64,000 nucleotides of DNA from Streptomyces roseofulvus (GCF_039534915.1 NZ_BAAAWE010000001.1:4092001-4156000), one strand, 5' to 3'. Positions 40,604-50,623 are shown, counted from the first letter of the stretch. The notes: generated by a model from the sequence alone, not told the origin. Numbers and translations are program-made.

Positions 40604-41686
40604 TCAGCGCTCGACCTCGCCCTTGATGAACTTCTCGACGTTGGCCAGGGCCTCGTCGTCGAAGTACTGGACCGGCGGGGACTTCATGAAGTACGAGGAC
40701 GCGGAGAGGATCGGGCCGCCGATGCCGCGGTCCTTGGCGATCTTCGCGGCGCGCAGGGCGTCGATGATGACACCGGCCGAGTTCGGGGAGTCCCAGACCT
40801 CGAGCTTGTACTCCAGGTTCAGCGGGACGTCGCCGAAGGCGCGGCCCTCGAGGCGCACGTACGCCCACTTGCGGTCGTCCAGCCAGGCCACGTAGTCCGA
40901 GGGGCCGATGTGGACGTTCTTCTCGCCCAGCTCGCGGTCCGGGATCTGCGAGGTGACGGCCTGCGTCTTCGAGATCTTCTTGGACTCCAGGCGCTCGCGC
41001 TCGAGCATGTTCTTGAAGTCCATGTTGCCGCCGACGTTCAGCTGCATCGTGCGCTCGAGGCGGACACCGCGGTCCTCGAACAGCTTCGCCATCACGCGGT
41101 GCGTGATGGTCGCGCCGACCTGCGACTTGATGTCGTCGCCGACGATCGGGACACCGGCCTCGGTGAACTTGTCCGCCCACTCCTTGGTGCCGGCGATGAA
41201 GACCGGGAGCGCGTTGACGAAGGCGACCTTGGCGTCGATGGCGCACTGGGCGTAGAACTTCGCCGCGTCCTCGGAACCGACGGGCAGGTAGCAGACGAGG
41301 ACGTCGACCTGGCGGTCCTTCAGGATCTGGACGACGTCGACCGGCTCCTCGGCGGACTCCTCGATGGTCTGGCGGTAGTACTTGCCGAGACCGTCGAGCG
41401 TGTGACCGCGCTGGACCGTGACGCCCTTGTTCGGGACGTCGCAGATCTTGATGGTGTTGTTCTCGCTGGCGCCGATGGCGTCGGAGAGGTCGAGGCCGAC
41501 CTTCTTCGCGTCGACGTCGAAGGCGGCGACGAACTCGACGTCACCGACGTGGTAGTCGCCGAACTGGACGTGCATGAGGCCGGGCACCTTGGTCGCCGGG
41601 TCGGCGTCCTTGTAGTACTCGACGCCCTGAACCAGCGAGGCGGCGCAGTTGCCCACGCCGACGATGGCTACGCGAACCGAACCCAT
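40604..41686 (-). CDS. ino1: Inositol-3-phosphate synthase
   Basis: ATG 41686 with GGGAG upstream gives 360 residues. The enzyme makes 1L-myo-inositol 1-phosphate from glucose 6-phosphate with NAD; it feeds phosphatidylinositol and mycothiol, the main thiol of actinobacteria. Visible features are the NAD motif [16 protein letters not shown] (6-21), the conserved [17 protein letters not shown], and [12 protein letters not shown], which form the catalytic centre. The length is that of the short bacterial form. It follows padR by 47 bp, so the PadR regulator probably controls it through the palindrome at 42461. Confidence 0.95.
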   Translation of the reverse strand: MGSVRVAIVGVGNCAASLVQGVEYYKDADPATKVPGLMHVQFGDYHVGDVEFVAAFDVDAKKVGLDLSDAIGASENNTIKICDVPNKGVTVQRGHTLDGLGKYYRQTIEESAEEPVDVVQILKDRQVDVLVCYLPVGSEDAAKFYAQCAIDAKVAFVNALPVFIAGTKEWADKFTEAGVPIVGDDIKSQVGATITHRVMAKLFEDRGVRLERTMQLNVGGNMDFKNMLERERLESKKISKTQAVTSQIPDRELGEKNVHIGPSDYVAWLDDRKWAYVRLEGRAFGDVPLNLEYKLEVWDSPNSAGVIIDALRAAKIAKDRGIGGPILSASSYFMKSPPVQYFDDEALANVEKFIKGEVER

Positions 41687-41733
41687 TCCGGTTGCTCCCT
41701 GTGTGATCGTGGAAGCCCTGCTGGCGCAGGGTT

Positions 41734-42408
41734 TCACTTGGCGGTGTCGTCGGACGGATCCGGCCGGGTACTGCCCCCGTGCCGGGGCAGGCCGCCCGTC
41801 TCTCCAGAATCGTTGTCGTGCGGAGCGTCGGTGCCGGGCCGCTGGTCGCGGCCCGCCCGCTCGCTCTCGATGAGCTCGTTCAGCCAGCGCACTTCGCGCT
41901 CCACGGACTCCATTCCGTGGCGCTGGAGCTCAAGCGTGTAGTCGTCGAGTCGCTCGCGCGTCCGGGCCAGCGAGGCGCGCATCTTCTCCAGGCGCTCCTC
42001 CAGCCGGCTGCGGCGGCCTTCGAGCACCCGCATCCGCACCTCGCGCTCGGTCTGGCCGAAGAACGCGAAGCGGGCGGCGAAGTGCTCGTCCTCCCAGGCG
42101 TCGGGGCCGGTGTGGGAGAGGAGCTCCTCGAAGTGCTCCTTACCTTCCGGCGTCAACCGATAGACGATCTTGGCCCGGCGTCCTGCGAGTGACGAGGCCA
42201 CGGCCTCCTCGGGGGCGCTGCCCGGCTCCTCGATCAACCAGCCGTTGGCGACCAGCGTCTTGAGGCAGGGGTAGAGCGTCCCGTAGCTGAACGCGCGGAA
42301 GATGCCGAGCGAGGTGTTGAGGCGCTTGCGCAGCTCGTAGCCGTGCATCGGGGCCTCGCGCAGCAGGCCGAGAACGGCGAACTCGAGGATGCCGGAGCGT
42401 CTGCTCAT
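41734..42408 (-). CDS. PadR-family transcriptional regulator
   Basis: ATG 42408, preceded by AGGAGG, gives 224 residues. The winged helix lies in residues 1-85 ([43 protein letters not shown] is the recognition region). The C-terminal 90 residues are a helical coiled-coil dimerisation region with many Arg and Glu, followed by a disordered tail. It lies 47 bp before ino1, so this is a regulator-enzyme operon. A perfect palindrome 53 bp upstream of its start is the likely operator, so autoregulation is expected. The effector is unknown. Confidence 0.9.
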   Translation of the reverse strand: MSRRSGILEFAVLGLLREAPMHGYELRKRLNTSLGIFRAFSYGTLYPCLKTLVANGWLIEEPGSAPEEAVASSLAGRRAKIVYRLTPEGKEHFEELLSHTGPDAWEDEHFAARFAFFGQTEREVRMRVLEGRRSRLEERLEKMRASLARTRERLDDYTLELQRHGMESVEREVRWLNELIESERAGRDQRPGTDAPHDNDSGETGGLPRHGGSTRPDPSDDTAK

Positions 42409-42460
42409 AGGTCGCCTCCTCCGTCCCGCCGGTCCGCCTCGGAAAACTTTATGCCGTGCT

Positions 42461-42481
42461 GATGTATCGACTCGATACATC
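42461..42481. promoter_or_regulatory. PadR-type operator upstream of padR-ino1
   Basis: A 21-bp perfect dyad has half-sites GATGTATCGA and TCGATACATC about a single C. It contains ATGT...ACAT, the ends typical of PadR boxes, though with a wider spacer than the B. subtilis site. CATAAA (42445-42450 on the minus strand) downstream could be the -10 box. The rest of the 382-bp gap to the divergent PBP gene holds nothing else I can support. Confidence 0.8.
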
Positions 42482-42790
42482 ACGACGATAGAACGGCCCG
42501 AGAGGTCCGACAAGTGGGGGTGCAGTGACCGGCGTCACATCGTCAATTCACAGCGTGCGACTTGCCTGATTTGGGGTGAACTCCGGCGCAAGAGGGGTTT
42601 TGGCCGTGCGTAGTCTGTGCGGCATGCACACCACCGGGAACCAGGAGCCGCGCTGGGGCGTCAGTGCAGCGGGTGACCGGCTGCGATACGAAAGGGGCCT
42701 CCGATGGGCTCCGGTCGTGCGCATTTCGGGGGGACCGGAACTCAACTGCCGCTTCCAGGCGTACGCGCCTGCCCGAGGAGTAGTCGTTCG

Positions 42791-45637
42791 ATGAGCGAGC
42801 ACCGTCGCAGGATGCCGTCGCAGGAGCCGCCGACGGGCGGCCGCGCGGCGGCACGACGCGCCGCCCAGCAGCCGACGGGCCGCAGGTCGGCCCCGGCCCA
42901 TGACACCGGTACGGGGACGCCCCCGTACGGATCGCCGGCCCCTTACGGGTCGTCCGGCGGGTACGGGGGGGCCTCGTCCTCCCACGGGGAGGAGGCGCGT
43001 CCGTACGGCGGACGCGCGGAGGCCCGGCGTGCCGCCCAGCGGGGCGGACGCCGACGCGCGCCCGCGGCCGGCCCCGGCGGACCGAACGGTCCCGGCGGCG
43101 GTGGCCGCCGCGGCGGTGGCGGCGGTGGCGGCGGACGCGGTGGCGGCCAGGGCGGTCGCCCGCCCGGCAAGAAGCGGATCATCGACTACCCGCGCCACGA
43201 CAAGGACGGCTGGCGTCGCTGGATGCCGTCCTGGAAGCTCGTGACGGGCACGTTCCTGCTCTTCTGCGCGCTCCTCATGGGCGGCGCGGTCATCGCGTAC
43301 TCGCAGGTCGTCGTCCCCAAGGTGGACGCGACCGCGACCTCGCAGAACAACATCTACTACTGGTCCGACGGCAGCCGCATGGTCGCCACCGGCGCCGGCC
43401 AGAACCGCCAGATCATCGGCATCGACCAAATTCCGCTGGTCATGCAGGAGGCCGTGATCTCGGCGGAGAACAAGACGTTCCGCACCGACTGGGGCGTCGA
43501 CCCGATGGGCATCGGCCGCGCCGTGTGGAACATGGCGAAGGGCGGCGAGACCCAGGGCGGCTCGACCATCACCCAGCAGTACGTGAAGAACGGACTGCTC
43601 GCCGACCAGTCGCAGACCCTGTCCCGGAAGGTGAAGGAACTCTTCATCTCCATCAAGGTCGGCAACGAGGTCGACAAGCGCGACATCCTGTCCGGTTACC
43701 TCAACACCGCGTACTACGGCCGCGGTGCCTACGGCATCCAGGCCGCTTCCCGCGCGTACTTCAACAAGGACGCCAAGCACCTCAACGCCTCCGAGTCGGC
43801 GGTGCTCGCCTCCGTGCTCAAGGGCGCCACGTACTTCGACCCGGCCGGCTACCCCGAGGTCGACCCCAACGCCACCCCCGCGAACAACCTGGCGCGTCTC
43901 ACCGAGCGCTGGACGTGGATCCTCGACGAGATGGTCAAGGACGGGAAGATCCCGGCCGAGGAGCGGGCGAAGTACACGACCCTGCCGAAGATCCAGAAGC
44001 CGAAGCAGGACGCCCAGCTGAGCGGCCAGATCGGTTACCTGGTCGCCACCGCGAAGGCCAACTTCCGCAGCAAGTACGACATCAGCGCCGAGGCCCTGGA
44101 TCTGGGCGGTTACGAGATCCACACCACCTTCGACAAGAAGAAGGTGAAGGCGATGGAGGACTCGGTCAAGAAGATCTACGACGAGTACATCGACGAGAAG
44201 AAGCGTCCGGAGGACGACACCAACGTCGAGTTCGGCGGCGCCTCCGTCGACGTCAAGACCGGTGCCCTCGTCGCGCTCTACGGCGGCCAGGACGCGACCA
44301 AGCACTACACCAACAACGCCGACACCACCGGTGCCCAGGTCGGTTCGACGTTCAAGCCCTTCGTGCTCGCCGCCGCCATGAGGGACGGCGTCCGCGACCC
44401 GGAGGGCCCCCCGACGCAGGACGCCTCCACGCGCACCCTCGTCGACCCCGACAAGAGCCGGTACAGCGGCAAGGACGATCTCAAGGTCCGCACCTACAAG
44501 GGCGAGATCTGGCACGACGAGAACGGGAAGGAGTGGGAGCAGAACAACGAGGGCGACCAGAGCTACGGCAACATCAGCCTGCGCAAGGCCATGGTCGTCT
44601 CCGCCAACTCCCCCTTCGTGCAGCTGGGCATGGACGTCGGCATCGACAAGGTGCGTGAGGCGGCCATCGACGCCGGCCTGCGCCCCGACTCCCTGGTGAA
44701 GGGCGAGGTCCCGTCGTTCTCGCTCGGTATCTCCAGCCCGAGCGCCATCCGCATGGCCGGTGCCTACTCCACCTTCGCCAACCAGGGCATGCGCAACGAG
44801 CCGTACTCGGTGACCAAGGTCGTCAAGGAGGGCCAGGTCATCTACAAGCACGAGCCCAAGGCGCAGCAGGCGTTCTCCTCCGCCATCTCCTCCAACGTCA
44901 CCGACGTGCTCCGCAGCGTCGTCGAGGACAAGGGCGGCACCGGTAAGAACGCCGCCATCCCGGGCCGCGACGTGGCCGGCAAGACCGGTACCACCGACGA
45001 CAACATGTCGGCCTGGTTCGTGGGCTACACCCCGCAGCTCTCGACGGCGATCGACATGTACCGCTTCGACGACGACGAGACGAAGAAGAACCGCCAGTTC
45101 CAGGAGATGTACGGCACGGGTGGCCAGGACTCGATCCACGGTTCGTCGTTCCCGTCCCAGATCTGGAACGACTACATGACGGACGCCGTCGCGGACATGC
45201 CCGTCGAGGAGTTCCCGGAGCCGGAGAGGCTCGCGGACGCCAAGGCGGTCTACGGCGGTGGCGCCACGCCCAAGCCGACGGCCACCCCGACCCCGACCGA
45301 GTCGGCGACGCCGACGGAGACGGCCACCACCGCTCCGACGACGACTCCCCCGGCCACGCCCACCGACCCGGGCCGTCCGACCACCAAGGAGCCGAAGCCC
45401 GGCAAGACGACCTGCAACGTCTGGGACTGGGGCTGCGACACCACCAGCGGCGGCGGCGACCAGGGCGGCAGCACCGGCGGCACGACGGAACCGACCCCGA
45501 CGGGCAGCACGGAGCCGACACCGACGGACACCACGACGGACCCGGGCGGCCCAGGCAGCGGCGGCAACGGGAACGGCGGCGGCAGCGGTGGCGAGCCGAC
45601 CGACGGATCGACGGGAGACGGAAGCCTCTTCGGCTGA
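42791..45637 (+). CDS. Bifunctional class A penicillin-binding protein
   Basis: ATG 42791 with GAGGAG upstream gives 948 residues; ATG 42704 also has a good site (AAAGGGG), but the extra 29 codons have poor GC3. A 130-residue cytoplasmic Gly/Arg/Ala-rich segment precedes one span (LVTGTFLLFCALLMGGAVIAY). The glycosyltransferase 51 domain shows GGSTITQQYVKN and a first motif reading AENKTFRTDWGVD, so the catalytic Glu is kept but the usual Asp is Asn. The transpeptidase motifs are STFK (Ser519), SAN (604) and KTGT (731). A Pro/Thr/Gly-rich tail of 150 residues ends the protein. It polymerises and cross-links peptidoglycan. Confidence 0.95.
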   Translation: MSEHRRRMPSQEPPTGGRAAARRAAQQPTGRRSAPAHDTGTGTPPYGSPAPYGSSGGYGGASSSHGEEARPYGGRAEARRAAQRGGRRRAPAAGPGGPNGPGGGGRRGGGGGGGGRGGGQGGRPPGKKRIIDYPRHDKDGWRRWMPSWKLVTGTFLLFCALLMGGAVIAYSQVVVPKVDATATSQNNIYYWSDGSRMVATGAGQNRQIIGIDQIPLVMQEAVISAENKTFRTDWGVDPMGIGRAVWNMAKGGETQGGSTITQQYVKNGLLADQSQTLSRKVKELFISIKVGNEVDKRDILSGYLNTAYYGRGAYGIQAASRAYFNKDAKHLNASESAVLASVLKGATYFDPAGYPEVDPNATPANNLARLTERWTWILDEMVKDGKIPAEERAKYTTLPKIQKPKQDAQLSGQIGYLVATAKANFRSKYDISAEALDLGGYEIHTTFDKKKVKAMEDSVKKIYDEYIDEKKRPEDDTNVEFGGASVDVKTGALVALYGGQDATKHYTNNADTTGAQVGSTFKPFVLAAAMRDGVRDPEGPPTQDASTRTLVDPDKSRYSGKDDLKVRTYKGEIWHDENGKEWEQNNEGDQSYGNISLRKAMVVSANSPFVQLGMDVGIDKVREAAIDAGLRPDSLVKGEVPSFSLGISSPSAIRMAGAYSTFANQGMRNEPYSVTKVVKEGQVIYKHEPKAQQAFSSAISSNVTDVLRSVVEDKGGTGKNAAIPGRDVAGKTGTTDDNMSAWFVGYTPQLSTAIDMYRFDDDETKKNRQFQEMYGTGGQDSIHGSSFPSQIWNDYMTDAVADMPVEEFPEPERLADAKAVYGGGATPKPTATPTPTESATPTETATTAPTTTPPATPTDPGRPTTKEPKPGKTTCNVWDWGCDTTSGGGDQGGSTGGTTEPTPTGSTEPTPTDTTTDPGGPGSGGNGNGGGSGGEPTDGSTGDGSLFG

Positions 45638-45678
45638 CGTGGCCGGGGCCGGGCCGTGAGGCCTGATCCCGGCGAAGC

Positions 45679-45734
45679 GAGGGCCGTCGCGGCCGCTGCG
45701 TACGACACGTACGGAGCGGACCGCGGCGGCCCTC
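45679..45734 (+). terminator. Hairpin after the PBP gene
   Basis: A long imperfect stem (GAGGGCCG at 45679 with CGGCCCTC ending 45734, continued inwards by GCGGCCGC-type pairing) lies 42 bp past the stop, directly before parS site 8. Confidence 0.55.
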
Positions 45735-45736
45735 CG

Positions 45737-45752
45737 TGTTTCACGTGAAACA
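45737..45752. other. parS: parS site 8
   Basis: Perfect TGTTTCACGTGAAACA between the PBP hairpin and the glycosyltransferase start. Confidence 0.97.
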
Positions 45753-45825
45753 ACGCGGCATCCGGCGCCGGATTTCCGTCCTGGTCGAGGCCGGATTCCC
45801 AGGGGCGTACGGCAGGATGTCCCCC

Positions 45826-47379
45826 ATGCCGAGCCTGAAGAAGACGAGCGGCCCCCAGGACGGGGCCGCGGCGCCGGACGGAGCGCGCGGGGGCGAGCCC
45901 CCCGTCGTCGCACCCACCCGGCGGGACGAGGTGGCCGCCGCGGGCAGCCAGCTCATCGGCGGCCGCTACGGGCGCCGCGCCCTGCCGGGCAGCGGGCCCG
46001 CGGGCGGGCAGCTCACGCCGGTGCGGGTGATCGCCCTCGTGGCCATCGGCATGTTCGCCCTCGGCATGGTGCAGAAGCTGCCCTGCTACAACTGGGCCTG
46101 GTTCCGCGGCACCACCTCCCAGTACACCCATGCCTGCTACTCGGACATCCCGCACCTGTTCGCCGGGCGCGGCTTCGCCGAGGGCCTGGTGCCCTACTTC
46201 GACCGGCTCCCCGGCGACATACCGTTCCTGGAGTACCCCGTGCTGACGGGGCTCTTCATGGAGGTCGCGTCCTGGCTGACGCCCGGCGGCGAGCTCCAGG
46301 CCCAGGAACAGGCGTACTGGCTGATCAACGCCGGACTGCTGATGGTCTGCGCGGCCGTCCTCGCCGTCTGTGTCGCCCGGACGCACCGCCGACGCCCCTG
46401 GGACGGCCTGCTGGTCGCCCTGGCGCCCTCCGTGGCCCTCACCGCCACGATCAACTGGGACCTGCTGGCCGTGGCGCTCACCGCCGCCGCGCTCCTGATG
46501 TGGTCCCGCTCCCGGCCGCTCGCCGCCGGCATCCTGCTCGGCCTCGCCGTCGCCGCCAAGTTCTACCCCGTGCTGCTCCTGTGGCCGCTGCTGCTGCTGT
46601 GCGTCCGTGCGGGCAGGCTGCGCGCCTTCGGCACCGCGCTGCTCGGCGCGGCGGGCTCCTGGCTCGTGGTGAACCTGCCGGTGCTGCTCCTCGCGCCCGA
46701 CGGGTGGAAGCAGTTCTACCTCTTCAGCCGCGACCGGAACGTGGACTTCGGCTCCGTCTGGCTGCTCGTCAGCCAGCGCTCCGGCCAGACGATCCCGCCC
46801 GAGCGGGCCAACCTGTACGCGCTGCTGCTCCTGATCCTGGCAGCGGGCGGCCTCGCCTGGCTGGCCCTCGCCGCGCCCCGCCGGCCGCGGCTCGTCCAGC
46901 TGGCGTTCCTGATGGTCGCCGCGTTCGTCCTCACCAACAAGGTCTACTCACCGCAGTACGTGCTCTGGCTGGTGCCGCTCGCCGCGCTCGCCCGGCCCCG
47001 CTGGCGGGACTTCCTCATCTGGCAGTCCTGCGAGGTCCTGTACTACCTCGGGATCTGGATGTACCTCGCGTTCACCGGCAGCGGCAGCAAGCAGGGACTG
47101 CCGCTGGACGGCTACCACGTCGCGATCGTGCTGCACCTGCTGGGCACCCTGTACCTGTGCGCCATGGTCGTCCGCGACGCCCTCGCGCCCGAGAAGGACC
47201 CGGTGCGGCGCGACGGCTCCGACGACCCCTCGGGCGGCGTCCTGGACGGCACGTCCGACGTCTTCGTCGTGGGCCGGGCCGCCCACCCGGCCCGGCACGC
47301 GGCCCCGGCGCCCGACTCCGGCACGCAGGAACTGCTCGTGACATGGGGAACCCCCGGGGCCGAGGGCTCCCGGGGGTGA
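45826..47379 (+). CDS. Family 87 membrane glycosyltransferase
   Basis: ATG 45826 with GGCAGGA nine bases upstream gives 517 residues; ATG 45817 is also possible. The reading frame is open back through parS site 8, but that part would read FHVKQ and is not coding. After a 60-residue cytoplasmic tail there are about ten spans, beginning at VRVIALVAIGMFALGM, with an extracytoplasmic loop bearing YSDIPHLFAGRGFAEG and the family 87 segment FLEYPVLTGLFMEVASWL. Such enzymes use polyprenyl-phosphate sugars on the outer face, as the mannosyltransferases of mycobacterial lipoglycans do. The acceptor is unknown. Position after the PBP suggests cell-envelope work. Confidence 0.85.
   Translation: MPSLKKTSGPQDGAAAPDGARGGEPPVVAPTRRDEVAAAGSQLIGGRYGRRALPGSGPAGGQLTPVRVIALVAIGMFALGMVQKLPCYNWAWFRGTTSQYTHACYSDIPHLFAGRGFAEGLVPYFDRLPGDIPFLEYPVLTGLFMEVASWLTPGGELQAQEQAYWLINAGLLMVCAAVLAVCVARTHRRRPWDGLLVALAPSVALTATINWDLLAVALTAAALLMWSRSRPLAAGILLGLAVAAKFYPVLLLWPLLLLCVRAGRLRAFGTALLGAAGSWLVVNLPVLLLAPDGWKQFYLFSRDRNVDFGSVWLLVSQRSGQTIPPERANLYALLLLILAAGGLAWLALAAPRRPRLVQLAFLMVAAFVLTNKVYSPQYVLWLVPLAALARPRWRDFLIWQSCEVLYYLGIWMYLAFTGSGSKQGLPLDGYHVAIVLHLLGTLYLCAMVVRDALAPEKDPVRRDGSDDPSGGVLDGTSDVFVVGRAAHPARHAAPAPDSGTQELLVTWGTPGAEGSRG
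47350..47377. terminator. Terminator at the 3' end of the glycosyltransferase gene
   Basis: ACCCCCGGG (47350-47358) pairs with CCCGGGGGT (47369-47377), loop ten bases, ending two bases before the stop. It separates the convergent glycosyltransferase and racemase-like genes. Confidence 0.6.
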
Positions 47380-47413
47380 TCCGCTGACGTGACGTACGGC
47401 CGGCTCGGCGCGC

Positions 47414-48445
47414 TCAGCGCTCGACGAGCCGGTCGTACTGCGTCGTGGTGTGGCGCAGGTGCGCCACCAGCTCGTCGCCGACCTGCGGCTCCTGCGCGTC
47501 GGCCGGCACGAACAGGATCGACACCTGCATGTGCGGCGGCTCGGCGAACCAGCGCTGCTTGCCCGCCCAGACGAACGGCGACAGGTTCCGGTTGACCGTG
47601 GCCAGACCGGCCCGTGCCACGCCCTTGGCGCGCGGCATCACGCCGTGCATCGCCTTCGGGGCCTCCAGGCCCACGCCGTGCGAGGTGCCGCCGGCGACCA
47701 CGACCAGCCAGCCGTCCGAGGCGGCCTTCTGCTGGCGGTAGCCGAAGCGGTCGCCCTTGGCGACCCGGGTGACGTCCAGGACGGAGCCGCGGTACTCGGT
47801 GGCCTCGTGGTCGCCCAGCCAGAGCCGGGTGCCGATCCGGGCGCGGAAGCGGGTCTGCGGGAACTGCTGCTGGAGCCTGGCCTGCTCCTCGGCCCGCAGA
47901 TGGCTCACGAACATGGTGTGCAGCGGCAGCCGGGCGGCCCGCAGCCGGTCCATCCAGGCGATGACCTCCTCGACGGCGTCCGTGCCGTCCGGGCGGTCGA
48001 GCGGCAGGTGCAGGGCGAAGCCCTCCAGGCGTACGTCCTCGATCGCGGAGGCGAGCTGCCCGAGCTCCTCCTCGCGTACGCCGTGCCGCTTCATCGAGCT
48101 CATGACCTCGATGACGACGCGGGCGCCGACCAGGGCGTGCACGCCGTCCACGGAGGAGACGGAGCGGATCACCCGGTCGGGGAGCGGCACCGGCTCCTCG
48201 CCGCGCCGGAACGGCGTGAGGACCAGCAGGTCGCCGCCGAACCAGTCCTTGATCTTCGCCGCCTCGTACGTGGTCCCCACCGCGAGCATGTCGGCGCCGA
48301 ACCGGGCCGTCTCCTCGGCGAGCCGCTCGTGCCCGAAGCCGTAGCCGTTGCCCTTGCAGACCGGGATCAGACCGGGGAACTGGTCGATCACGGACTTCTG
48401 GTGCGCCCGCCAGCGAGCGGTGTCGACGTAGAGGGAGAGCGCCAT
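47414..48445 (-). CDS. Alanine racemase-like PLP protein
   Basis: ATG 48445 gives 343 residues. The N-terminal barrel has [11 protein letters not shown] (28-38), equivalent to the PLP-lysine motif K-A-x-A-Y-G of alanine racemases (Lys31), and the fold continues through [20 protein letters not shown]. The C-terminal domain keeps VGDEL but not the motifs for the second catalytic base: GY-x-DG is replaced by GGTSHGV and the MD-x4-D stretch by VSILFVPAD. It therefore may not racemise alanine. It lies 96 bp downstream of femX on the same strand, suggesting a role in making or editing the bridge amino acids of peptidoglycan. The fold is clear; the function is not. Confidence 0.75.
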   Translation of the reverse strand: MALSLYVDTARWRAHQKSVIDQFPGLIPVCKGNGYGFGHERLAEETARFGADMLAVGTTYEAAKIKDWFGGDLLVLTPFRRGEEPVPLPDRVIRSVSSVDGVHALVGARVVIEVMSSMKRHGVREEELGQLASAIEDVRLEGFALHLPLDRPDGTDAVEEVIAWMDRLRAARLPLHTMFVSHLRAEEQARLQQQFPQTRFRARIGTRLWLGDHEATEYRGSVLDVTRVAKGDRFGYRQQKAASDGWLVVVAGGTSHGVGLEAPKAMHGVMPRAKGVARAGLATVNRNLSPFVWAGKQRWFAEPPHMQVSILFVPADAQEPQVGDELVAHLRHTTTQYDRLVER

Positions 48446-48541
48446 GGCCGGCCCGGAACCTTTCTGATGGCTGCGGTGGGGTGTCGGAGATGTGTACGAG
48501 ACCCGCGGAACTACGAGGGTACGCAAGCCCCGCGGGGAGCG

Positions 48542-49660
48542 TCAGCGACGCGACATGTAGATGTCGAGCGCCTTGTGCAGAAGCTTGTTCAGCGGGAAGT
48601 CCCACTCGCCGACGTACTCCACGGCCTCGCCGCCGGTGCCGACCTTGAACTGGATCAGGCCGAAGAGGTGGTCGGTCTCGTCGAGCGAGTCCGAGATGCC
48701 GCGCAGGTCGTAGACGGTCGCGCCCATCGCGTACGCGTCGCGGAGCATCCGCCACTGCATGGCGTTGGACGGGCGGACCTCGCGGCCGATGTTGTCGGAG
48801 GCGCCGTACGAGTACCAGACGTGCCCGCCGACGACGAGCATGGTCGCCGCGGAGAGGTTCACGCCGTTGTGGCGGGCGAAGTAGAGGCGCATCCGGTTGG
48901 GGTCCTCGTTGTTGAGGACCGTCCACATGCGCTGGAAGTACGAGAGCGGGCGCGGCCGGAACTTGTCGCGGACCGCGGTGATCTCGTACAGGCGCTGCCA
49001 CTCGGCGAGGTCCTCGTAACCGCCCTGGACGACCTCGACGCCGGCCTTCTCGGCCTTCTTGATGTTGCGGCGCCACAGCTGGTTGAAGCCCTTGAGGACG
49101 TCGTCCAGGGAGCGGTTGGCCAGCGGGACCTGGAAGACATAGCGCGGCTGCACGTCGCCGAAGCCGGCGCCGCCGTCCTCGCCCTGCTGCCAGCCCATCT
49201 TCCGCAGCCGGTCGGCGACCTCGAACGCCTGCGGCACGATCTCGGTGGCCTGGACGTCCTTGAGGCGCTTGACGTCCGGGTCCTGGATGCCGGACTTGAT
49301 CGCGGCGGCGTCCCAGCGGCGGATGACGACCGGCGGGCCCATCTTCACGGAGAAGGCGCCCTGCTGCTTGAGGTGGGCCAGCATCGGCTGGAGCCACTCG
49401 TCGAGGTTGGGGGCGTACCAGTTGATGACCGGGCCCTCGGGGAGGTAGGCCAGGTAGCGCTTGAGCTTGGGGAGCTGGCGGTAGAGCACCAGGCCCACGC
49501 CGACGAGCTCGCCGTTCTTGTCGAACCAGCCGAGGTTCTCCGAGCGCCACTCGGTCTTCACGTCAGCCCACGCCGGGACCTGGCAGTGGCTCGCGCCGGG
49601 CAGTGTCTGGATGTACGCCAGATGCTGCTCTCGGCTGATGGTCCTCAGGGTCAGGCTCAT
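48542..49660 (-). CDS. femX: FemX/FemABX peptidyltransferase for the peptidoglycan bridge
   Basis: The 372-residue protein belongs to the FemABX family, whose two GNAT-like domains use aminoacyl-tRNA to add bridge residues to lipid II. Visible family segments are [19 protein letters not shown] and [16 protein letters not shown], then [19 protein letters not shown], and [19 protein letters not shown] ahead of the C-terminal [18 protein letters not shown]. In S. coelicolor FemX adds the first glycine to the stem peptide of LL-diaminopimelate peptidoglycan and is essential; this gene occupies the same position. The adjacent racemase-like gene is probably co-transcribed. Confidence 0.92.
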   Translation of the reverse strand: MSLTLRTISREQHLAYIQTLPGASHCQVPAWADVKTEWRSENLGWFDKNGELVGVGLVLYRQLPKLKRYLAYLPEGPVINWYAPNLDEWLQPMLAHLKQQGAFSVKMGPPVVIRRWDAAAIKSGIQDPDVKRLKDVQATEIVPQAFEVADRLRKMGWQQGEDGGAGFGDVQPRYVFQVPLANRSLDDVLKGFNQLWRRNIKKAEKAGVEVVQGGYEDLAEWQRLYEITAVRDKFRPRPLSYFQRMWTVLNNEDPNRMRLYFARHNGVNLSAATMLVVGGHVWYSYGASDNIGREVRPSNAMQWRMLRDAYAMGATVYDLRGISDSLDETDHLFGLIQFKVGTGGEAVEYVGEWDFPLNKLLHKALDIYMSRR

Positions 49661-49747
49661 GCGGGGCGCTCCTCGGCAGGTGTGTCCCCATCGGTCAGGG
49701 GCTCCGGCTCTCGCGCCGAAGCCTACTGCGACCGGGGAGCGCCCCGA

Positions 49748-49764
49748 AGGGCCGTGGGGGCCCT
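49748..49764 (-). terminator. Short hairpin after the small membrane protein gene
   Basis: AGGGCC and GGCCCT with a five-base loop, 14 bp past the stop at 49778 on the minus strand. Confidence 0.45.
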
Positions 49765-49777
49765 GACGTGCTCGGTG

Positions 49778-50092
49778 TCAGTTGATCACGCCGGTGAAGA
49801 GCCCGCCGTGGGCCATGCCGAGATAGAAGCCCACCGCCGCGGCGCCGAGGCCGATGATCAGGAAGAAGCGTTCGCGGGTGGTGACGGAGATGAACTGCCC
49901 GTAGGCCCCGGTCAGGATGCCGATCAGGCCCGTCCACGAGCTGAGCAGGTGCAGGCTGTGGAACTGCGCCGTGACGAAGGACAGGATGCCGAGCACCAGG
50001 GTCACCGCGAGCAGCGTGTCCTGGAGCGGGTGCGGCTTGCCGTCCGTCGCGAAGAGGGAGTGGCCGGGGTCGGGTCGCATTGCCTGTGCCAT
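49778..50092 (-). CDS. Small conserved membrane protein
   Basis: ATG 50092 with a perfect AGGAGG site gives 104 residues. After a 25-residue polar start there are three spans: [33 protein letters not shown] and [18 protein letters not shown]. The loop reads [10 protein letters not shown] recognise it as a conserved actinobacterial protein of the origin region, but it has no known function. It lies divergent from rpsF, 240 bp away, and is followed by femX on the same strand after a weak hairpin. No catalytic residues are obvious, so a structural or regulatory membrane role is likely. Confidence 0.75.
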   Translation of the reverse strand: MAQAMRPDPGHSLFATDGKPHPLQDTLLAVTLVLGILSFVTAQFHSLHLLSSWTGLIGILTGAYGQFISVTTRERFFLIIGLGAAAVGFYLGMAHGGLFTGVIN

Positions 50093-50332
50093 GGGGCACC
50101 TCCTGGCGTGCCGTGCGGAGGGCGGCGCATCCTAGCGCCGCCGACGTCCGATGTGTACAGATTGCGTCCCCTCCCCGCCGGATTTCAACCGCAAGGCGAT
50201 GTGCAGGTACTCTGTACGGTCTGCGCCGGTGTCTGCCCTGGTCCTGCCAGCTGGGACGCCGTCGCTCACGCATCACGACCCTCCTGCCACGGAACGACCG
50301 TGGCCGCTGAGTCCAAAGGAGGTGGGTTCCAC

Positions 50333-50623
50333 ATGCGTCACTACGAGGTGATGGTCATCCTCGACCCCGATCTCGAGGAGCGCGCTGTCTCCCCGCTGAT
50401 CGAGAACTTCCTCTCCGTCGTCCGTGAGGGCAACGGAAAGGTCGAGAAGGTCGACACCTGGGGCCGTCGTCGTCTCGCCTACGAGATCAAGAAGAAGCCC
50501 GAGGGCATCTACTCGGTCATCGACCTGCAGGCCGAGCCTGCGGTCGTCAAGGAGCTCGACCGCCAGATGAACCTGAACGAGTCGGTCCTCCGGACCAAGG
50601 TCCTCCGCCCCGAGACCCACTGA
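50333..50623 (+). CDS. rpsF: Ribosomal protein bS6
   Basis: ATG 50333, preceded by the near-perfect AAAGGAGGTGG, gives 96 residues starting [19 protein letters not shown]. It has the bS6 ferredoxin-like fold, with [21 protein letters not shown]. bS6 pairs with bS18 on the 30S platform. It heads the rpsF-ssb-rpsR-rplI operon, in which bS6-bS18 commonly regulate the leader; the 240 bp before it hold the presumed promoter and leader, but I did not identify a clear structure. Confidence 0.97.
   Translation: MRHYEVMVILDPDLEERAVSPLIENFLSVVREGNGKVEKVDTWGRRRLAYEIKKKPEGIYSVIDLQAEPAVVKELDRQMNLNESVLRTKVLRPETH

Noticed and set aside
41730-41738. Half parS GTTTCACTT
   Set aside because: The second half is missing (TTGGCG instead of GTGAAAC).
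42704-42790. 29-codon N-terminal extension of the PBP
   Set aside because: A good ribosome site (AAAGGGG) exists, but third codon positions are AT-rich compared with the gene, so I treat it as leader; it remains possible.
43030-43180. GGC/GGT low-complexity run as a repeat element
   Set aside because: It encodes the Gly-rich cytoplasmic tail of the PBP and stays in frame.
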